DNA from: Oxalobacteraceae bacterium UBA6704
Lineage (GTDB): Bacteria > Pseudomonadota > Gammaproteobacteria > Burkholderiales > Burkholderiaceae_D
Length of the DNA: 64,000 nt
Assembly (NCBI GenBank): GCA_002454505.1
Contig: DKJA01000181.1
Location: 1-64,000 of the forward strand
Direction: 5' to 3'
Part shown: in pieces, positions 1-8,454 of the stretch
How positions within the stretch are numbered: position 1 is the stretch's first letter
Layout of the letters: each line of letters opens with the position of its first letter
Translations under genes and position numbers: made by a program
The notes under the pieces: model-generated
What the model was told of the DNA's origin: nothing
Seen by the model: only the letters and a program-made list of their open reading frames with translations
Database searches by the model: none

Positions 1-218
1 AAGATGCGCTGCTGGAATTCGCCGGCTCGGTGATGGTGATTTCCCACGATCGCTGGTTCCTGGACCGGATCGCCACGCACATCCTGGCCTTCGAAGGCAA
101 TTCGCAGGTAACATTCTTCGACGGTAACTATCAGGAATACGAAGCGGACAAGAAAAAACGCCTCGGCGAAGAAGGTGCCAAGCCGAAACGGATCCGCTAC
201 AAACCGCTTACCGCCTGA
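1..218 (+). CDS. ettA: ABC-F family ATPase, C-terminal end (EttA-like), cut by window edge
   Basis: Only the last 71 residues are present; the reading frame enters at base 3. They contain the end of the second ATP-binding cassette: a hydrophobic beta strand (SVMVIS) running into the H-loop SHDRWFLD, then the [13 protein letters not shown] segment and the basic tail [10 protein letters not shown]. That H-loop and tail are typical of EttA, the ribosome-binding ABC-F factor that gates translation elongation according to the ATP/ADP ratio. Assignment to EttA rather than Uup or YbiT rests on this tail only. The upstream part lies outside the window. Confidence 0.8.
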   Translation, partial: DALLEFAGSVMVISHDRWFLDRIATHILAFEGNSQVTFFDGNYQEYEADKKKRLGEEGAKPKRIRYKPLTA

Positions 219-250
219 CGTTTTTTCTCCTGCCGGAAAGGAACCTGACC

Positions 251-715
251 ATGCGCAGCCTGCCTTTATTCTTTTTGCTGGCTGCGGCCGGTCACGTTCA
301 CGCCGCATCGGTCGGCCAGCTCGGCTGGCTGGCCGGTTGCTGGGCCACCGCCGACCGCGAAGCCGGCTCCGGCGAAATGTGGATGGCGCCAGCGGGCGGC
401 ACGATGCTGGGCATGTCGCGCAACGTCAAAGGCGGCAGGACGGTGGATTGGGAGTTCGTGCAGATCCGCACGCAGCAGGATGGCCGGCTGGCCTATGTCG
501 TCAAGCCGCACAACCAGCCGGAAGCGGCGTTTCCGCTGCTGCGCATGAAGGATGACGAGGCGGTGTTCGAAGCCGTCGAACACGAATTTCCGCAGCGGGT
601 GATTTATCGCCGCGACGGCGAACGCGTGCACGCCAGAATCGAAGGGGTATTGGAGGGCAAGGCCAGGGCCATCGACTATCCGCTAAGGCGGATCGATTGC
701 ACGGCCGGGAAATAA
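251..715 (+). CDS. DUF6265-type exported protein
   Basis: A 154-residue protein with a clear Sec signal peptide (about residues 1-18, ending AAAGHVHA). The mature part begins with the hallmark LGWLAGCW and then GEMWMAPAGGTMLGMSR, which I recognise as the DUF6265 pattern, a small lipocalin-like beta-rich fold of unknown function. It is probably periplasmic. A GGAAAGGA ribosome site precedes the ATG at 251. The gene stands alone, 32 bp after the ABC-F gene, and is closed by its own terminator. No catalytic residues can be assigned. Confidence 0.75.
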   Translation: MRSLPLFFLLAAAGHVHAASVGQLGWLAGCWATADREAGSGEMWMAPAGGTMLGMSRNVKGGRTVDWEFVQIRTQQDGRLAYVVKPHNQPEAAFPLLRMKDDEAVFEAVEHEFPQRVIYRRDGERVHARIEGVLEGKARAIDYPLRRIDCTAGK

Positions 716-743
716 AAAACGGGACTCGCGAGAGTCCCGTTTT
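714..743 (+). terminator. Rho-independent terminator after the DUF6265 gene
   Basis: Perfect 8-bp stem CGGGACTC / GAGTCCCG around the tetraloop GCGA, with an A-run before it and TTTT after it. It starts at the stop codon of the preceding gene. From 744 to 978 I see no gene; this is leader and promoter sequence for the PEP-CTERM gene. Confidence 0.85.
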
Positions 744-978
744 CATTTCCACTGACGGTAAGCAACAGTGACCGCAGACCCGGGCGCCGGCAGACAGGTT
801 TGTCTGCTCCGACACAGCCATCACCCGCGCGACCGCTGCGGTCGGCTTGCCGTTCGATAGTGAATATTAATTTATTTGCATGCAGAAATGGCAATACAAT
901 GACGATGCCATACCCAGTCCGTCGCGCTGGCGGCATGGTTTCTTTCCTGCGGCGCCATCAATCGAGAAAGGTACTCGC

Positions 979-3864
979 ATGAGCACAAGGACGTCACGCC
1001 GGTCATTCCACCATACAAAGTTGCGGTTCGCCCCCCTGCTGCTTGCAATCGCGGTGAACCAGGCATATGCCGGCAGCACTTACGGAACGCCAGGCACGCC
1101 GGGAGTCAACGGCGCAGGCCCAGGTACCCCGGGCACGGCCGGCGGCATCGGCCAGAGCCTGGGTGCCATCATCGACGCAGCGACATTCACTGATCCCTAT
1201 CAGGAAGTCGCCGCCGGTGCCGGCGGCAAGGGCGGCAACGGCGCCACGGGCGGGGCGGCAGGCGCCGGCGGTGCCGGCGGCAATGCCGCGTTGACAGTCG
1301 GCGGCAATCTCCAGAACTACGTCAACGCTTATCAACAGTATTCGGTCTACGGCGGCAGCGGCGGCAATGCGGGCACGCCCGGTGTCGGCGGTGCCGGTGC
1401 CGCCGGAGGCGCCGGCGGCACCGGCAAGGCTGTCGTGAATGCCACCGTACCCGGGTATAACTACTATTCCACGACCGCAGCCGCCAATGGCGGCAACGGC
1501 GGCGCAGGGCAGATTGCCGGCCAGGCTGGATCGGCGGAAAGCTCGGTGACGCTTGCGGGCAGTGCCAGCATCGAGCTGGCTGGCGAGGCCAGCGCCAAGG
1601 GTGGCAAGGGCGGCAATGTGCTCGGCAGCGGCAATGGTGCCGCCGGTGGTTCGGCAACCAGCACGGTCACCGCCAATGGCGGTCGCACGCTGCGGCTCAG
1701 TGCAAATGCGACGGGTGGCGCGGGCGGCGACGGCTCGGGCGTCGGGCATCGGGGCGGCGAGGCAGGCAGCGCTACCGCGACGCTGCAGGGCGACGCCGGT
1801 GCCGCGGACGCCAATGGCTATGTATCCGTGACGGGCGGTGCCGGTGGCAACGGCATCGACGGCGCTGCAGGCGCGCGTGGTGCCGACGTGACCTTGCATA
1901 ACGTTGCGTCGGTGGCAACGACGGGCAAGCTGTCCATCGGGTGGTCGGCGACCGGCGGAAGAGGCGGCGCCAGTGCGGGCAGTGTCGCTGGTGCAGGCGG
2001 CAATGCGGAGAGCAGCCTTGTGCTGGATGAGCAACGGGCAGCCGACGTTTCCGCGCGCGTTTACAGTCTCAGCGGCACGGGTGGCGCAGCAACAGCCGGC
2101 GGTGTCGCGGGAACAGCCGGCGCAAGCAAGGCACGTATCGACGTTATCTCGAAGGCCGCACAGACGCTCACCGCACAGGCGTACGGCGGGGCCGGTGGCG
2201 ATGGTACGGGCGTGGCGGGCGCAAGCGGAGGCTCGGCACAGGCCGACGCCAACGGCCGCAGCCTCGCCGGAACCTCGACGGTAAGCGCCTCGGCGCAAGG
2301 TGGCTTCGGCGGCAACGCATCAGGTGCCGGTGCGCGGGGTGGCAACGGCGGGACCGCCACGGCGGCAGCCGCAAGCCGCAGCGACAATGGCGCTGCCTCG
2401 GCAACCGCACTGGCCACCGGCGGCGACGGCGGGATCGGCACTGCGGGCGCTGCCGGCGGGACGGGTGGCGCAGCCACGCTGATCAATGCGGCCAGCGGAT
2501 CCACCGGAGGCACACTGGCACTGACGCAGAAAGCAACCGGCGGCAGGGGCGGCTACGCGACGAATGCCCTGGCCGGAGCGGGCGGTACCGCCACTTCGCG
2601 GCTGACGTTCATCGATACCGCCGCGCGCTCGATCAATGCTGTCGTCGAGGCGTTCGGCGGCTCCGGTGGTGGCAGCGGGAACGGCGGTATCTCGGGCGGT
2701 GGCGGTGCCGCGGAGGCCGTTCTCGACCTGAAGGCAAATGCTGCGGGTTCGAGCGCGTCCGGACGGGTCAGGGCAAATGGCGGCTGGCTCAACGGCACTC
2801 CCAACGCAGGCAATCCCGGCGGCGATGCGATTGCGCGCAGCACCGTCCAGGCGGACCTTTCCGCGTCGAACTGGGTGCAGGCCACTGGCGGCTCTGGCGA
2901 TATCCTCATCAACGCCCCCAGTCCGAAGGAAGGCAATGCCGATGCCTTTGCCCGCGCTGTATCGAACGGGCAAGCAAGCGCGGAAGCATCGGCCTATACA
3001 AACCACAAGACATCGAAGGGCATCGTGCGCGCCGAGGCAATCGGCGGCAGCGGCACCACGTTCGCGCGCGCCCATGCACAGGCCGGCGAGGCGCAGGTCA
3101 GCGCCTACTCAAGCGCTACTGGCGCGGCGAGCAACACCGCGGAGGCGACGTCCCTTGCCTACAGCGGTACCGTTCAGGCGCAGAGCGTGTCGACCGGGTC
3201 CGGCGGCACGCTCGTGCAAACCAGTGGCAGCACGATCCCGGTGAATGGGTGGGGTCAGCTAATGACATCGGCAAACGTGGGTGGTGCCGTGGCACCGATC
3301 GACCTGTACTTCAAGGAAAATATTTCGCATGCTACGGCGCTGCCGGATTTCGCCACCGTGACCGGCGCTTTGGGCGCGTCGCCGCAGGTCGCAGCCGCGC
3401 TGGCAGAAGGTCTTGTCGTCGGCATCGGCACGATCTCGGGAGGCTATTCGAGGACCCTCGGGCCAGGACCCGGCACGCCGCAATACACGGTGCTGTCCGC
3501 AAACTTCCAGTTCATTACCGACGCTCCGGGTCTTCTGGTCTTCGGCTTGCTCGGATCGGCATCGGCCGACGCCGGCTTCGGCCAGCTCGACCTGACCATC
3601 AGCAATCACGGCGACGATCTGTTCACGCGTACCTTCAGCAGTGTCGCCGATGCCCGCAACTTCTTCTCGGACCAGGCGTTCAATCTGGGCGCACTTGCCG
3701 CCGGCAACCAGGATTTGCTGCTGACAGCCGGCTTCACTTCGGACGAGTTCGGCGGGTTCGGCTTCCAGTATGCCTTCGGCGTGTCGCCCGTGCCCGAACC
3801 GCAGACATGGATGTTGATGCTGCTGGGCAGTACCGTCCTGTTCCTGCGCCGCCGCCGCAGCTGA
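979..3864 (+). CDS. Large glycine-rich repeat protein with PEP-CTERM sorting signal
   Basis: A 961-residue exported protein. The ATG at 979 is chosen over upstream in-frame starts because GAGAAAGG lies 7 bases before it and a Sec signal follows (MSTRTSRR ... AVNQAYA, about 32 residues). Residues about 78-715 consist of glycine-rich segments (GGxGG clusters) alternating with Ala/Ser/Thr/Val strands in a period of about 40 residues. A non-repetitive domain of about 220 residues follows. The protein ends with VPEPQTW from residue 938, a hydrophobic helix and RRRR. That is a complete PEP-CTERM signal, so an exosortase should process it and it should reach the surface or the exopolysaccharide matrix. 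No exosortase gene lies in the window. Function of the repeat domain is unknown; a matrix or biofilm role is inference from the family. Confidence 0.9.
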   Translation: MSTRTSRRSFHHTKLRFAPLLLAIAVNQAYAGSTYGTPGTPGVNGAGPGTPGTAGGIGQSLGAIIDAATFTDPYQEVAAGAGGKGGNGATGGAAGAGGAGGNAALTVGGNLQNYVNAYQQYSVYGGSGGNAGTPGVGGAGAAGGAGGTGKAVVNATVPGYNYYSTTAAANGGNGGAGQIAGQAGSAESSVTLAGSASIELAGEASAKGGKGGNVLGSGNGAAGGSATSTVTANGGRTLRLSANATGGAGGDGSGVGHRGGEAGSATATLQGDAGAADANGYVSVTGGAGGNGIDGAAGARGADVTLHNVASVATTGKLSIGWSATGGRGGASAGSVAGAGGNAESSLVLDEQRAADVSARVYSLSGTGGAATAGGVAGTAGASKARIDVISKAAQTLTAQAYGGAGGDGTGVAGASGGSAQADANGRSLAGTSTVSASAQGGFGGNASGAGARGGNGGTATAAAASRSDNGAASATALATGGDGGIGTAGAAGGTGGAATLINAASGSTGGTLALTQKATGGRGGYATNALAGAGGTATSRLTFIDTAARSINAVVEAFGGSGGGSGNGGISGGGGAAEAVLDLKANAAGSSASGRVRANGGWLNGTPNAGNPGGDAIARSTVQADLSASNWVQATGGSGDILINAPSPKEGNADAFARAVSNGQASAEASAYTNHKTSKGIVRAEAIGGSGTTFARAHAQAGEAQVSAYSSATGAASNTAEATSLAYSGTVQAQSVSTGSGGTLVQTSGSTIPVNGWGQLMTSANVGGAVAPIDLYFKENISHATALPDFATVTGALGASPQVAAALAEGLVVGIGTISGGYSRTLGPGPGTPQYTVLSANFQFITDAPGLLVFGLLGSASADAGFGQLDLTISNHGDDLFTRTFSSVADARNFFSDQAFNLGALAAGNQDLLLTAGFTSDEFGGFGFQYAFGVSPVPEPQTWMLMLLGSTVLFLRRRRS
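1210..3120 (+). repeat. In-gene tandem repeat, about 120 bp (about 40 residues) per unit
   Basis: Successive units start with a codon pair for Ala-x followed by GG-x-GG. Unit starts that I located are 1345, 1483, 1594, 1708, 1828, 1948, 2068, 2179, 2293, 2413, 2533, 2650, 2773, 2881 and 3037. Spacing is mostly 108-123 bp, with 138 near the start and 156 at the end. Each unit is a Gly-rich stretch (about 20 residues), then alternating small and hydrophobic residues that look like beta strands. The DNA is diverged between units, so the array is old or under protein-level selection. Confidence 0.85.
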
Positions 3865-3890
3865 TCAAACGCTCGGCTTCGGTGGCAAAT

Positions 3891-3922
3891 AAAAAACAGG
3901 CTCCCGAGGGAGCCTGTTTTTC
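3891..3922 (+). terminator. Rho-independent terminator between convergent genes
   Basis: Stem CAGGCTCC / GGAGCCTG with loop CGAG, an A6 tract on the left and T5 on the right. It can terminate the PEP-CTERM gene, and with its left A-tract read as U on the other strand it could also serve the convergent beta-barrel gene. Confidence 0.85.
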
Positions 3923-4015
3923 TCTCGTAAGAGACTTTCGGTGAGGCGGGCACAAGGACAGCGGGGGGCTGTGCAGCCCGGCCTTTGTCGCGCCCGGCCT
4001 CGATCTTCCGGCTAC

Positions 4016-4597
4016 TTAGAAGTTGTAGCGGGCGCCCAGCGAGACGGCACCTTTGCGGCGGCCCACATCGATGTCGTTCTTGCCGTAGTGTTCGTATTCC
4101 AGCGACAGCGAGACTTTCTCGTTGATCGCGTATTCGGCACCCAGCGAGGCGTACACGGCGTTGCGGCTGCTGTCGCCGTTGTAGGCTGCGGCGACGCCGG
4201 TGGCTTCCACGTCGTTCTTGTTGTGGGCGACGCCCAGCTTGCCGATCACGTTGATTTTCTCGGCGACCGGATAGCGCGCGGTACCGGCCAGGTAGAAGGA
4301 CTTGGCATCCGCTTCGGCACGGCCAGGAACGCCTGCCACGTTGTAGCTGTAGTTCGACTTGCCGAAGTCGGTATAGCCGACTTCAGCACCGAACATCGGG
4401 TTGAACTGCACGCCACCGTAGACCTTGCCGCCCCATTCGTCGCTCTTGCGATCGTTGGAGGTGACGTCATTGTTCAGGTTGTAGCGATGCTCGCTCCACA
4501 CGGCGCCAACACCGACGTATGGCGAATTGATGGTTTGAGCGGAGGCGCCGCCAACGATGCCGGCAGTGGCGATAAGGGCAAGAATGACTTTTTTCAT
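4016..4597 (-). CDS. Small outer-membrane beta-barrel protein (OmpA/Opa-type porin fold)
   Basis: A 193-residue protein with a Sec signal peptide of 20 residues (MKKVILALIA ... GGASA, cut before Q). The mature part alternates hydrophobic and polar residues in antiparallel strands (SPYVGVGAVW, WGGKVYGGVQF, FGAEVGYTDF, AVYASLGAEYAI, VSLSLEYEHYG) and ends in ARYNF. The terminal Phe is the usual BAM recognition residue. Size fits an 8-stranded barrel. The ATG at 4597 is preferred over a TTG six codons upstream because of the GAGAGA site and the signal peptide. Substrate or binding role is unknown. The 220 bp upstream hold no gene. Confidence 0.8.
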   Translation of the reverse strand: MKKVILALIATAGIVGGASAQTINSPYVGVGAVWSEHRYNLNNDVTSNDRKSDEWGGKVYGGVQFNPMFGAEVGYTDFGKSNYSYNVAGVPGRAEADAKSFYLAGTARYPVAEKINVIGKLGVAHNKNDVEATGVAAAYNGDSSRNAVYASLGAEYAINEKVSLSLEYEHYGKNDIDVGRRKGAVSLGARYNF

Positions 4598-4817
4598 GAT
4601 GTGATCTCTCAGCAATGGTTTCAGGGTGCTTCGGATCGCTGTTCATTTATGAAGGAACTGCGATGTAGCCAAGATAGCACCGGCATCGCTTAACTAAAGA
4701 GCTGTTTCCGTAATAATTGTGAGCAGATGTAATGGCTATTGAAACGGGAGGAACGCCCCCAAAATGGCGGCTTTTCGCCGATCACTCCACAAATGAAGTA
4801 TTTCGTCCGTGTAAATG

Positions 4818-5423
4818 TTACTGCGGGTGCGCGATGTGGCGGAATGTGAGGTTGATGCGCAGGCCGCGCGGCGTGGCGACCTTGTTGATGCCGTGACGCC
4901 AGTGCTGCTGCAGGGTGCCGGCCATCAGCAGCAGGCTGCCGTCGGTCAGGTCGAGTTTGACCGTGCGGGGCAAGGTCTTGTGCTTGAGAATGAAGGTGCG
5001 CGCGGCGCCGAACGTGACGGAGGCGATGGCCGGCTCGGGGCCCAGCTCCGGCTCGTCGTCGCTGTGGAAGCCCATGCTGTCCCGCTCGTTGCGGTAGAGG
5101 TTCAGCAGCACGCTGTTGAAGTGGCGGCCGGTGGCCTGTTCGACGGCGCGCTTGATGTCCAGCAGCAGCGGCGTGAACGGCAGCGGGTGAAAAGTGCGGC
5201 CCGAGTATGTGTAGCGGGCGTCGCCATACCAGGCCGACAGGCGGGGCTGCTTGTGCAACTTGCCCCAGACGAAAATCGATTCTTCCTTCCACGCGATGTC
5301 GGCCAGCAATTGCTGGAGGATCGCTTCATTCGACAGGGGCAAGGGCAGCTGCGGCAGGAAGGACAGCTCGCCGTCTTCGATCGGGATCGGCTGCAGGGTG
5401 GCGGCGGCGGAGAACAGGTCCAT
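4818..5423 (-). CDS. alkB: AlkB-family 2-oxoglutarate/Fe(II) dioxygenase
   Basis: A 201-residue protein matching the AlkB / ALKBH2-3 type of nucleic-acid demethylase, which removes alkyl lesions such as 1-methyladenine and 3-methylcytosine by oxidation. The iron ligands H120, D122 (GFHSDDE) and H177 (HWRHGINK) are present. The 2-oxoglutarate-binding arginine motif R189-x5-R195 (RINLTFR) is also present. The ATG at 5423 is chosen because upstream in-frame sequence is unlike the family and overlaps the divergent gene. It lies 43 bp from the divergent oxidoreductase-like gene, so their promoters share that space. Confidence 0.9.
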   Translation of the reverse strand: MDLFSAAATLQPIPIEDGELSFLPQLPLPLSNEAILQQLLADIAWKEESIFVWGKLHKQPRLSAWYGDARYTYSGRTFHPLPFTPLLLDIKRAVEQATGRHFNSVLLNLYRNERDSMGFHSDDEPELGPEPAIASVTFGAARTFILKHKTLPRTVKLDLTDGSLLLMAGTLQQHWRHGINKVATPRGLRINLTFRHIAHPQ

Positions 5424-5466
5424 GCGCGCTATGATAGCGGCGCCGAAGAACAACACGGGATATCCG

Positions 5467-6036
5467 ATGGAAAAACGCACCTTCCTGGCGACGCTGGCCG
5501 CCCTCCCCGCCGTCGCCACCGCCGCACCGAAAACCTCCATGCGCGGGCCGACGCTGCTGACGGTTACGGGCGCGATCGCCAAAGCCAACCGGGGCAGATT
5601 CGACCCCGTCGCCGACCAGATGATGCACAAGCAAAAGCTGTCCTTCGACAAGGCCTGGGCGTTCGACTACGCGCGGCTGGCTTCGCTTTCTGCGGTGACG
5701 ATCAGGCCAACGCTGGAGTATGACGGCAAGGTGCATACGCTGTCCGGCCCGCTGCTGACGGACGTGCTGAAAGCGGCCGGCGCCACCGTTACCGATGCCA
5801 CACGCATCACGCTGCGCGCCGTGGACGGCTACGCTGCCACGATCACGGGCGCGCAGGCGCGCAGCCGGAAATTCATCGTCGCAACGCAGATGGATGGCGC
5901 GCCGATGGCGCTGGGAGGACTCGGTCCGCTATGGGCCGTGTACGACGCCGACCGCGTGCCGGAGATGGCCGCGAAACCCGTCGCCGAACGGTTCGGTTCG
6001 TGCCCGTGGGCGCTGTATCACATCGAGGTGGCGTGA
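5467..6036 (+). CDS. Exported molybdopterin-dependent oxidoreductase-fold protein
   Basis: A 189-residue protein with an N-terminal signal (MEKRTFLATLAALPAVATAA). The body contains LLTVTGAI, YDGKVHTLSGPLLTDVLKAAGA, ITLRAVDGYAATI and GPLWAVYD, the pattern of the sulfite-oxidase/YedY-like molybdopterin-binding fold in its short stand-alone form. The cofactor-ligating cysteine of true sulfite oxidases is not obvious, so a binding role rather than catalysis is possible. It is probably periplasmic. The start at 5467 gives the signal peptide directly. The gene runs into the hairpin array that begins at its stop codon. Confidence 0.65.
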   Translation: MEKRTFLATLAALPAVATAAPKTSMRGPTLLTVTGAIAKANRGRFDPVADQMMHKQKLSFDKAWAFDYARLASLSAVTIRPTLEYDGKVHTLSGPLLTDVLKAAGATVTDATRITLRAVDGYAATITGAQARSRKFIVATQMDGAPMALGGLGPLWAVYDADRVPEMAAKPVAERFGSCPWALYHIEVA

Positions 6037-6470
6037 CCCCTGGTGCCGACCCCTGGTGCCAGGCACCGAAGTGGACACGGGCTGGGCTGTGCAGACGACG
6101 GATGAGTCCGTGTCACATCGGTGCCTGACACCATGTGACACGAGCTCATCAGTTTTTCTGGCAGATGGTGCCTGGCACCGGTGTGGACACGAACTGAGCC
6201 ATTCAGCTGTGGATGAGGCCGTGTCACAAGCCGGTGCCCAAGCCGGTGCCTGGCACCATGTGACACGAGCTGAACCATTTCAACTGATGAGTCCGTGTCC
6301 CATGGTGCCAGGCACCGTACTGGAAGGCACCGTACTGGACACAGGCTGAACCACGCCGGAAGCGGATGAGTTCGTGTCATGTCCAGTGCCTGGCACCATG
6401 TGACACATCGGTGTCAAAGCGGATGAGCCCGTGTCCCCAGGTGCCTGGCACCATGTGACACAAGCTCAGC
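6037..6470. repeat. Array of REP-like palindromes, family C (GGTGCC-n-GGCACC core)
   Basis: About seven imperfect copies of a hairpin fill the whole space between two convergent genes. The clearest is 6101-6150. Its left arm at 6101-6118 reads GATGAG, then CGTGTCACAT; its right arm at 6133-6150 is nearly the reverse complement and ends GAGCTCATC; the loop carries GGTGCCTGACACC. Other copies are centred near 6055, 6172, 6245, 6310, 6395 and 6445. Units vary in length and are partly nested, unlike CRISPR repeats. No gene is supported here. Confidence 0.8.
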
Positions 6471-6484
6471 TTGAAGCAGCGGTG

Positions 6485-6847
6485 TTACGCGTAGGCTTCG
6501 GCGAGCGACATCACGCGCGGCGTGACGGTGATGCCGAGGTCGCCGAACAGCTTGTTGATCAGCGCCATATTGGCTTCGCACTCTTCCGCTTTCCAGCCCT
6601 TGAACAGGTCGGTGCCGTCTTTCTGGAAGTGCAGGTCGAGCACCTTGCCGCGGTCCTTGTGCGTGTAGCCGGAGCTGTGGGTTTGCAGGAAGCCGGCGGC
6701 GGACAATGCGGCCAGCACATCGGCCGGTGGATTGTCCGGGTCGGTGGCCAGATAGACGCCGTAGGTCTTGCCGGGCGGCTTGGCCGCGATATCGACTTCG
6801 TAAATGCCCGGTGCCTTGGTCACGGTCGTGGACTTCAAAAACAGCAT
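6485..6847 (-). CDS. Conserved-looking hypothetical protein
   Basis: A 120-residue soluble protein with no signal peptide or membrane segment. The start at 6847 (MLFLKSTTVTKAPGIYEVDI) has an AGGGGAA ribosome site at good spacing. The protein is of mixed alpha/beta composition, with AAKPPGKTYGVYLA and a C-terminal helix region (EECEANMALINKLFGDLG). I do not recognise a family. Codon use resembles its neighbours. It is transcribed towards the family C hairpin array. The 189 bp upstream hold no gene. Confidence 0.6.
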   Translation of the reverse strand: MLFLKSTTVTKAPGIYEVDIAAKPPGKTYGVYLATDPDNPPADVLAALSAAGFLQTHSSGYTHKDRGKVLDLHFQKDGTDLFKGWKAEECEANMALINKLFGDLGITVTPRVMSLAEAYA

Positions 6848-7036
6848 AACGTTCCCCTGTCCGGCGCCTTGCAAGCATCGCGCCGATGATGAATTGTTGC
6901 GAAATGTAAGAGAGGCCTAGCTTATTGCCTCTGGACATTTTTGTCGATGAATAAGGGGGATTTTTTGCTGTGCCACAACGTTTGATGCCCAAAAATACTG
7001 TAAACGCGGGCCTGTTCCGACAATGTTGAATTGCGG

Positions 7037-7858
7037 TTATCGGCTTTTTTGCGCGGCCAGCGTGGCCGTCGGCGGCACCAGTGCTGCATATAAGGCACCG
7101 GTCGCTTCGTCCCATGCCGACACCGCCGCCTGCTGCCGCGCCACGGTCGCATAGTCGCCCCGCGCAACCGGCCCGGACAGCGCCTGTGCCGGCCCCATCC
7201 TGAACGCGTTCGCCAGGCTCTCCTGCGCCAGCGGCCGCGCCAATTCGCGCGCCACATCCGCGGGGATGCCGGCCGACTCATATGCCCGCAGCGCCGCATC
7301 GATCACGGTGACCAGGTAATTGCTCGCGAAAACGGCCGCCGCGTGATAGACGGTCTTGGCCGATGCATCGATCGCCACCGGCCGCGCGCCGATCTGCCCG
7401 AGCGCTGCACTCAACACGCCCAAGGCAACCTCGTCGCCTTCGATGCCGACAAACGTGCCGCCAAACTGCGCCGCCACCGCTTCGGGATCGGCAAAGCTGC
7501 GTACCGGATGCGCACTCGCCACATGGGCACCGGCCTGCCGCGCCGCTTCCAGCGCACCGGAAGCGAGCGCACCGCTGCAGTGGAACACGATGGCGCCCTG
7601 CAGCGGCACACTGGCCGCCAGCGCCGCGCAGGCCGGCACGATCTGGTCGTCCGACACGGCGAGCATGTACACATCGGCCGGCCGCAGCGCCGCGTAATCG
7701 TCGAGTGCCGTGCCCGCGCCGGCAAACGCCACGCCCCGCTGCGCCGACGCGGCCGAGCGGGCCAGTACATCCTGCAGCACGAAAGCCTGCCCGGCATGGA
7801 ACAGCCGCCCCAGCACCCGGCCGACATGGCCGGCGCCGACGATCGTCAGGCTGCGCAT
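7037..7858 (-). CDS. Rossmann-fold DUF2520 protein, putative NAD(P)-dependent oxidoreductase
   Basis: A 273-residue protein that opens with a dinucleotide-binding loop (LTIVGAGHVGRVLGRLF). It continues with the layout of the DUF2520 / F420-dependent NADP reductase-like family: an N-terminal Rossmann domain to about residue 140, with FHCSGALAS and HPVRSFADPE, and an all-helical C-terminal dimerisation domain. The substrate is unknown. Its ATG overlaps the stop of the DUF924 gene by one base (TGATG), so the two are translationally coupled. It is the last gene of the leftward group that starts at 11266. Confidence 0.8.
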   Translation of the reverse strand: MRSLTIVGAGHVGRVLGRLFHAGQAFVLQDVLARSAASAQRGVAFAGAGTALDDYAALRPADVYMLAVSDDQIVPACAALAASVPLQGAIVFHCSGALASGALEAARQAGAHVASAHPVRSFADPEAVAAQFGGTFVGIEGDEVALGVLSAALGQIGARPVAIDASAKTVYHAAAVFASNYLVTVIDAALRAYESAGIPADVARELARPLAQESLANAFRMGPAQALSGPVARGDYATVARQQAAVSAWDEATGALYAALVPPTATLAAQKSR

Positions 7859-8442
7859 CAGAAGCCGGACCCCGGCTGCTTCAGAAATTCCACTTCATCC
7901 GGCGTGGACGGACGGCCGAGGATCGCATTGCGGTGCGGAAAACGGTGGAAGCGGCGGATCACGTCGTGGTGCCGCTTCGCGTACTCGAACATGCTGTCGA
8001 AACCGGCCACGGAGGCGGCCAGCTTGTCGAACAAGATGACGGAGCGCTGCTGCATCGCCAGGCTCTCGGCATGCTCGAAAGGCATGTAGGCAAAGGCCCG
8101 CTGCATCGGCGGCAGCGTCTGATTGGCGCCCGAGTTGTCGATGGCCAGCGCCGCTTCCAGCGCCATGCTGTCGCCGGCAAAGGCCTTCGGCGTGTCGCGA
8201 TAGATATTGCGGGTGAACTGGTCCAGCACGAGGATGCGCGCCAGCGCGCCCTGCGTGCCCTCGTCGGCCCAGTGCCGCAGGCCGCCGGCCAGCGCATCCT
8301 CGACCGCATCGCCGAACTGCGCGAAGATCACGCGGTCGAAGGCGTCGTCCTTGCGGAACCACTCCGGCCGCTGCGCGTTATGGCCCTTGACGCCGATCGG
8401 CAGGAACCAGAAATCCAGTACGTCTTGCGATGTCACGAGCAT
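7858..8442 (-). CDS. DUF924 family protein
   Basis: A 194-residue helical protein. Recognisable DUF924 elements are VLDFWF at the N-terminus, WFRKDDAFDRVI, LDQFTRNIYRDTPKAFAGD in the middle, and the aromatic FAYMPFEHAESLAMQQRSV and RFPHRNAILGR near the end. The family has a TPR-like all-helical fold and no established biochemical function. It sits 12 bp after mgtC and overlaps the DUF2520 gene by one base. Confidence 0.85.
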   Translation of the reverse strand: MLVTSQDVLDFWFLPIGVKGHNAQRPEWFRKDDAFDRVIFAQFGDAVEDALAGGLRHWADEGTQGALARILVLDQFTRNIYRDTPKAFAGDSMALEAALAIDNSGANQTLPPMQRAFAYMPFEHAESLAMQQRSVILFDKLAASVAGFDSMFEYAKRHHDVIRRFHRFPHRNAILGRPSTPDEVEFLKQPGSGF

Positions 8443-8454
8443 GTGTATGTTCTC

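Noticed and set aside
1003..2298. Long antisense open frame (431 codons) opposite the PEP-CTERM repeat region
   Set aside because: Its Arg/Ala/Cys-rich translation mirrors the GGC/GCC repeat codons of the real gene, there is no ribosome site, and other frames there are also open because of GC bias.
979..3864. Mycobacterial PE_PGRS-type protein
   Set aside because: Glycine-rich composition is similar, but there is no PE domain, the period is about 40 residues, and the protein has a Sec signal and a PEP-CTERM tail.
6037..6470. CRISPR array
   Set aside because: Units are palindromic, vary in length and sequence, partly overlap, and there are no uniform unique spacers or cas genes.
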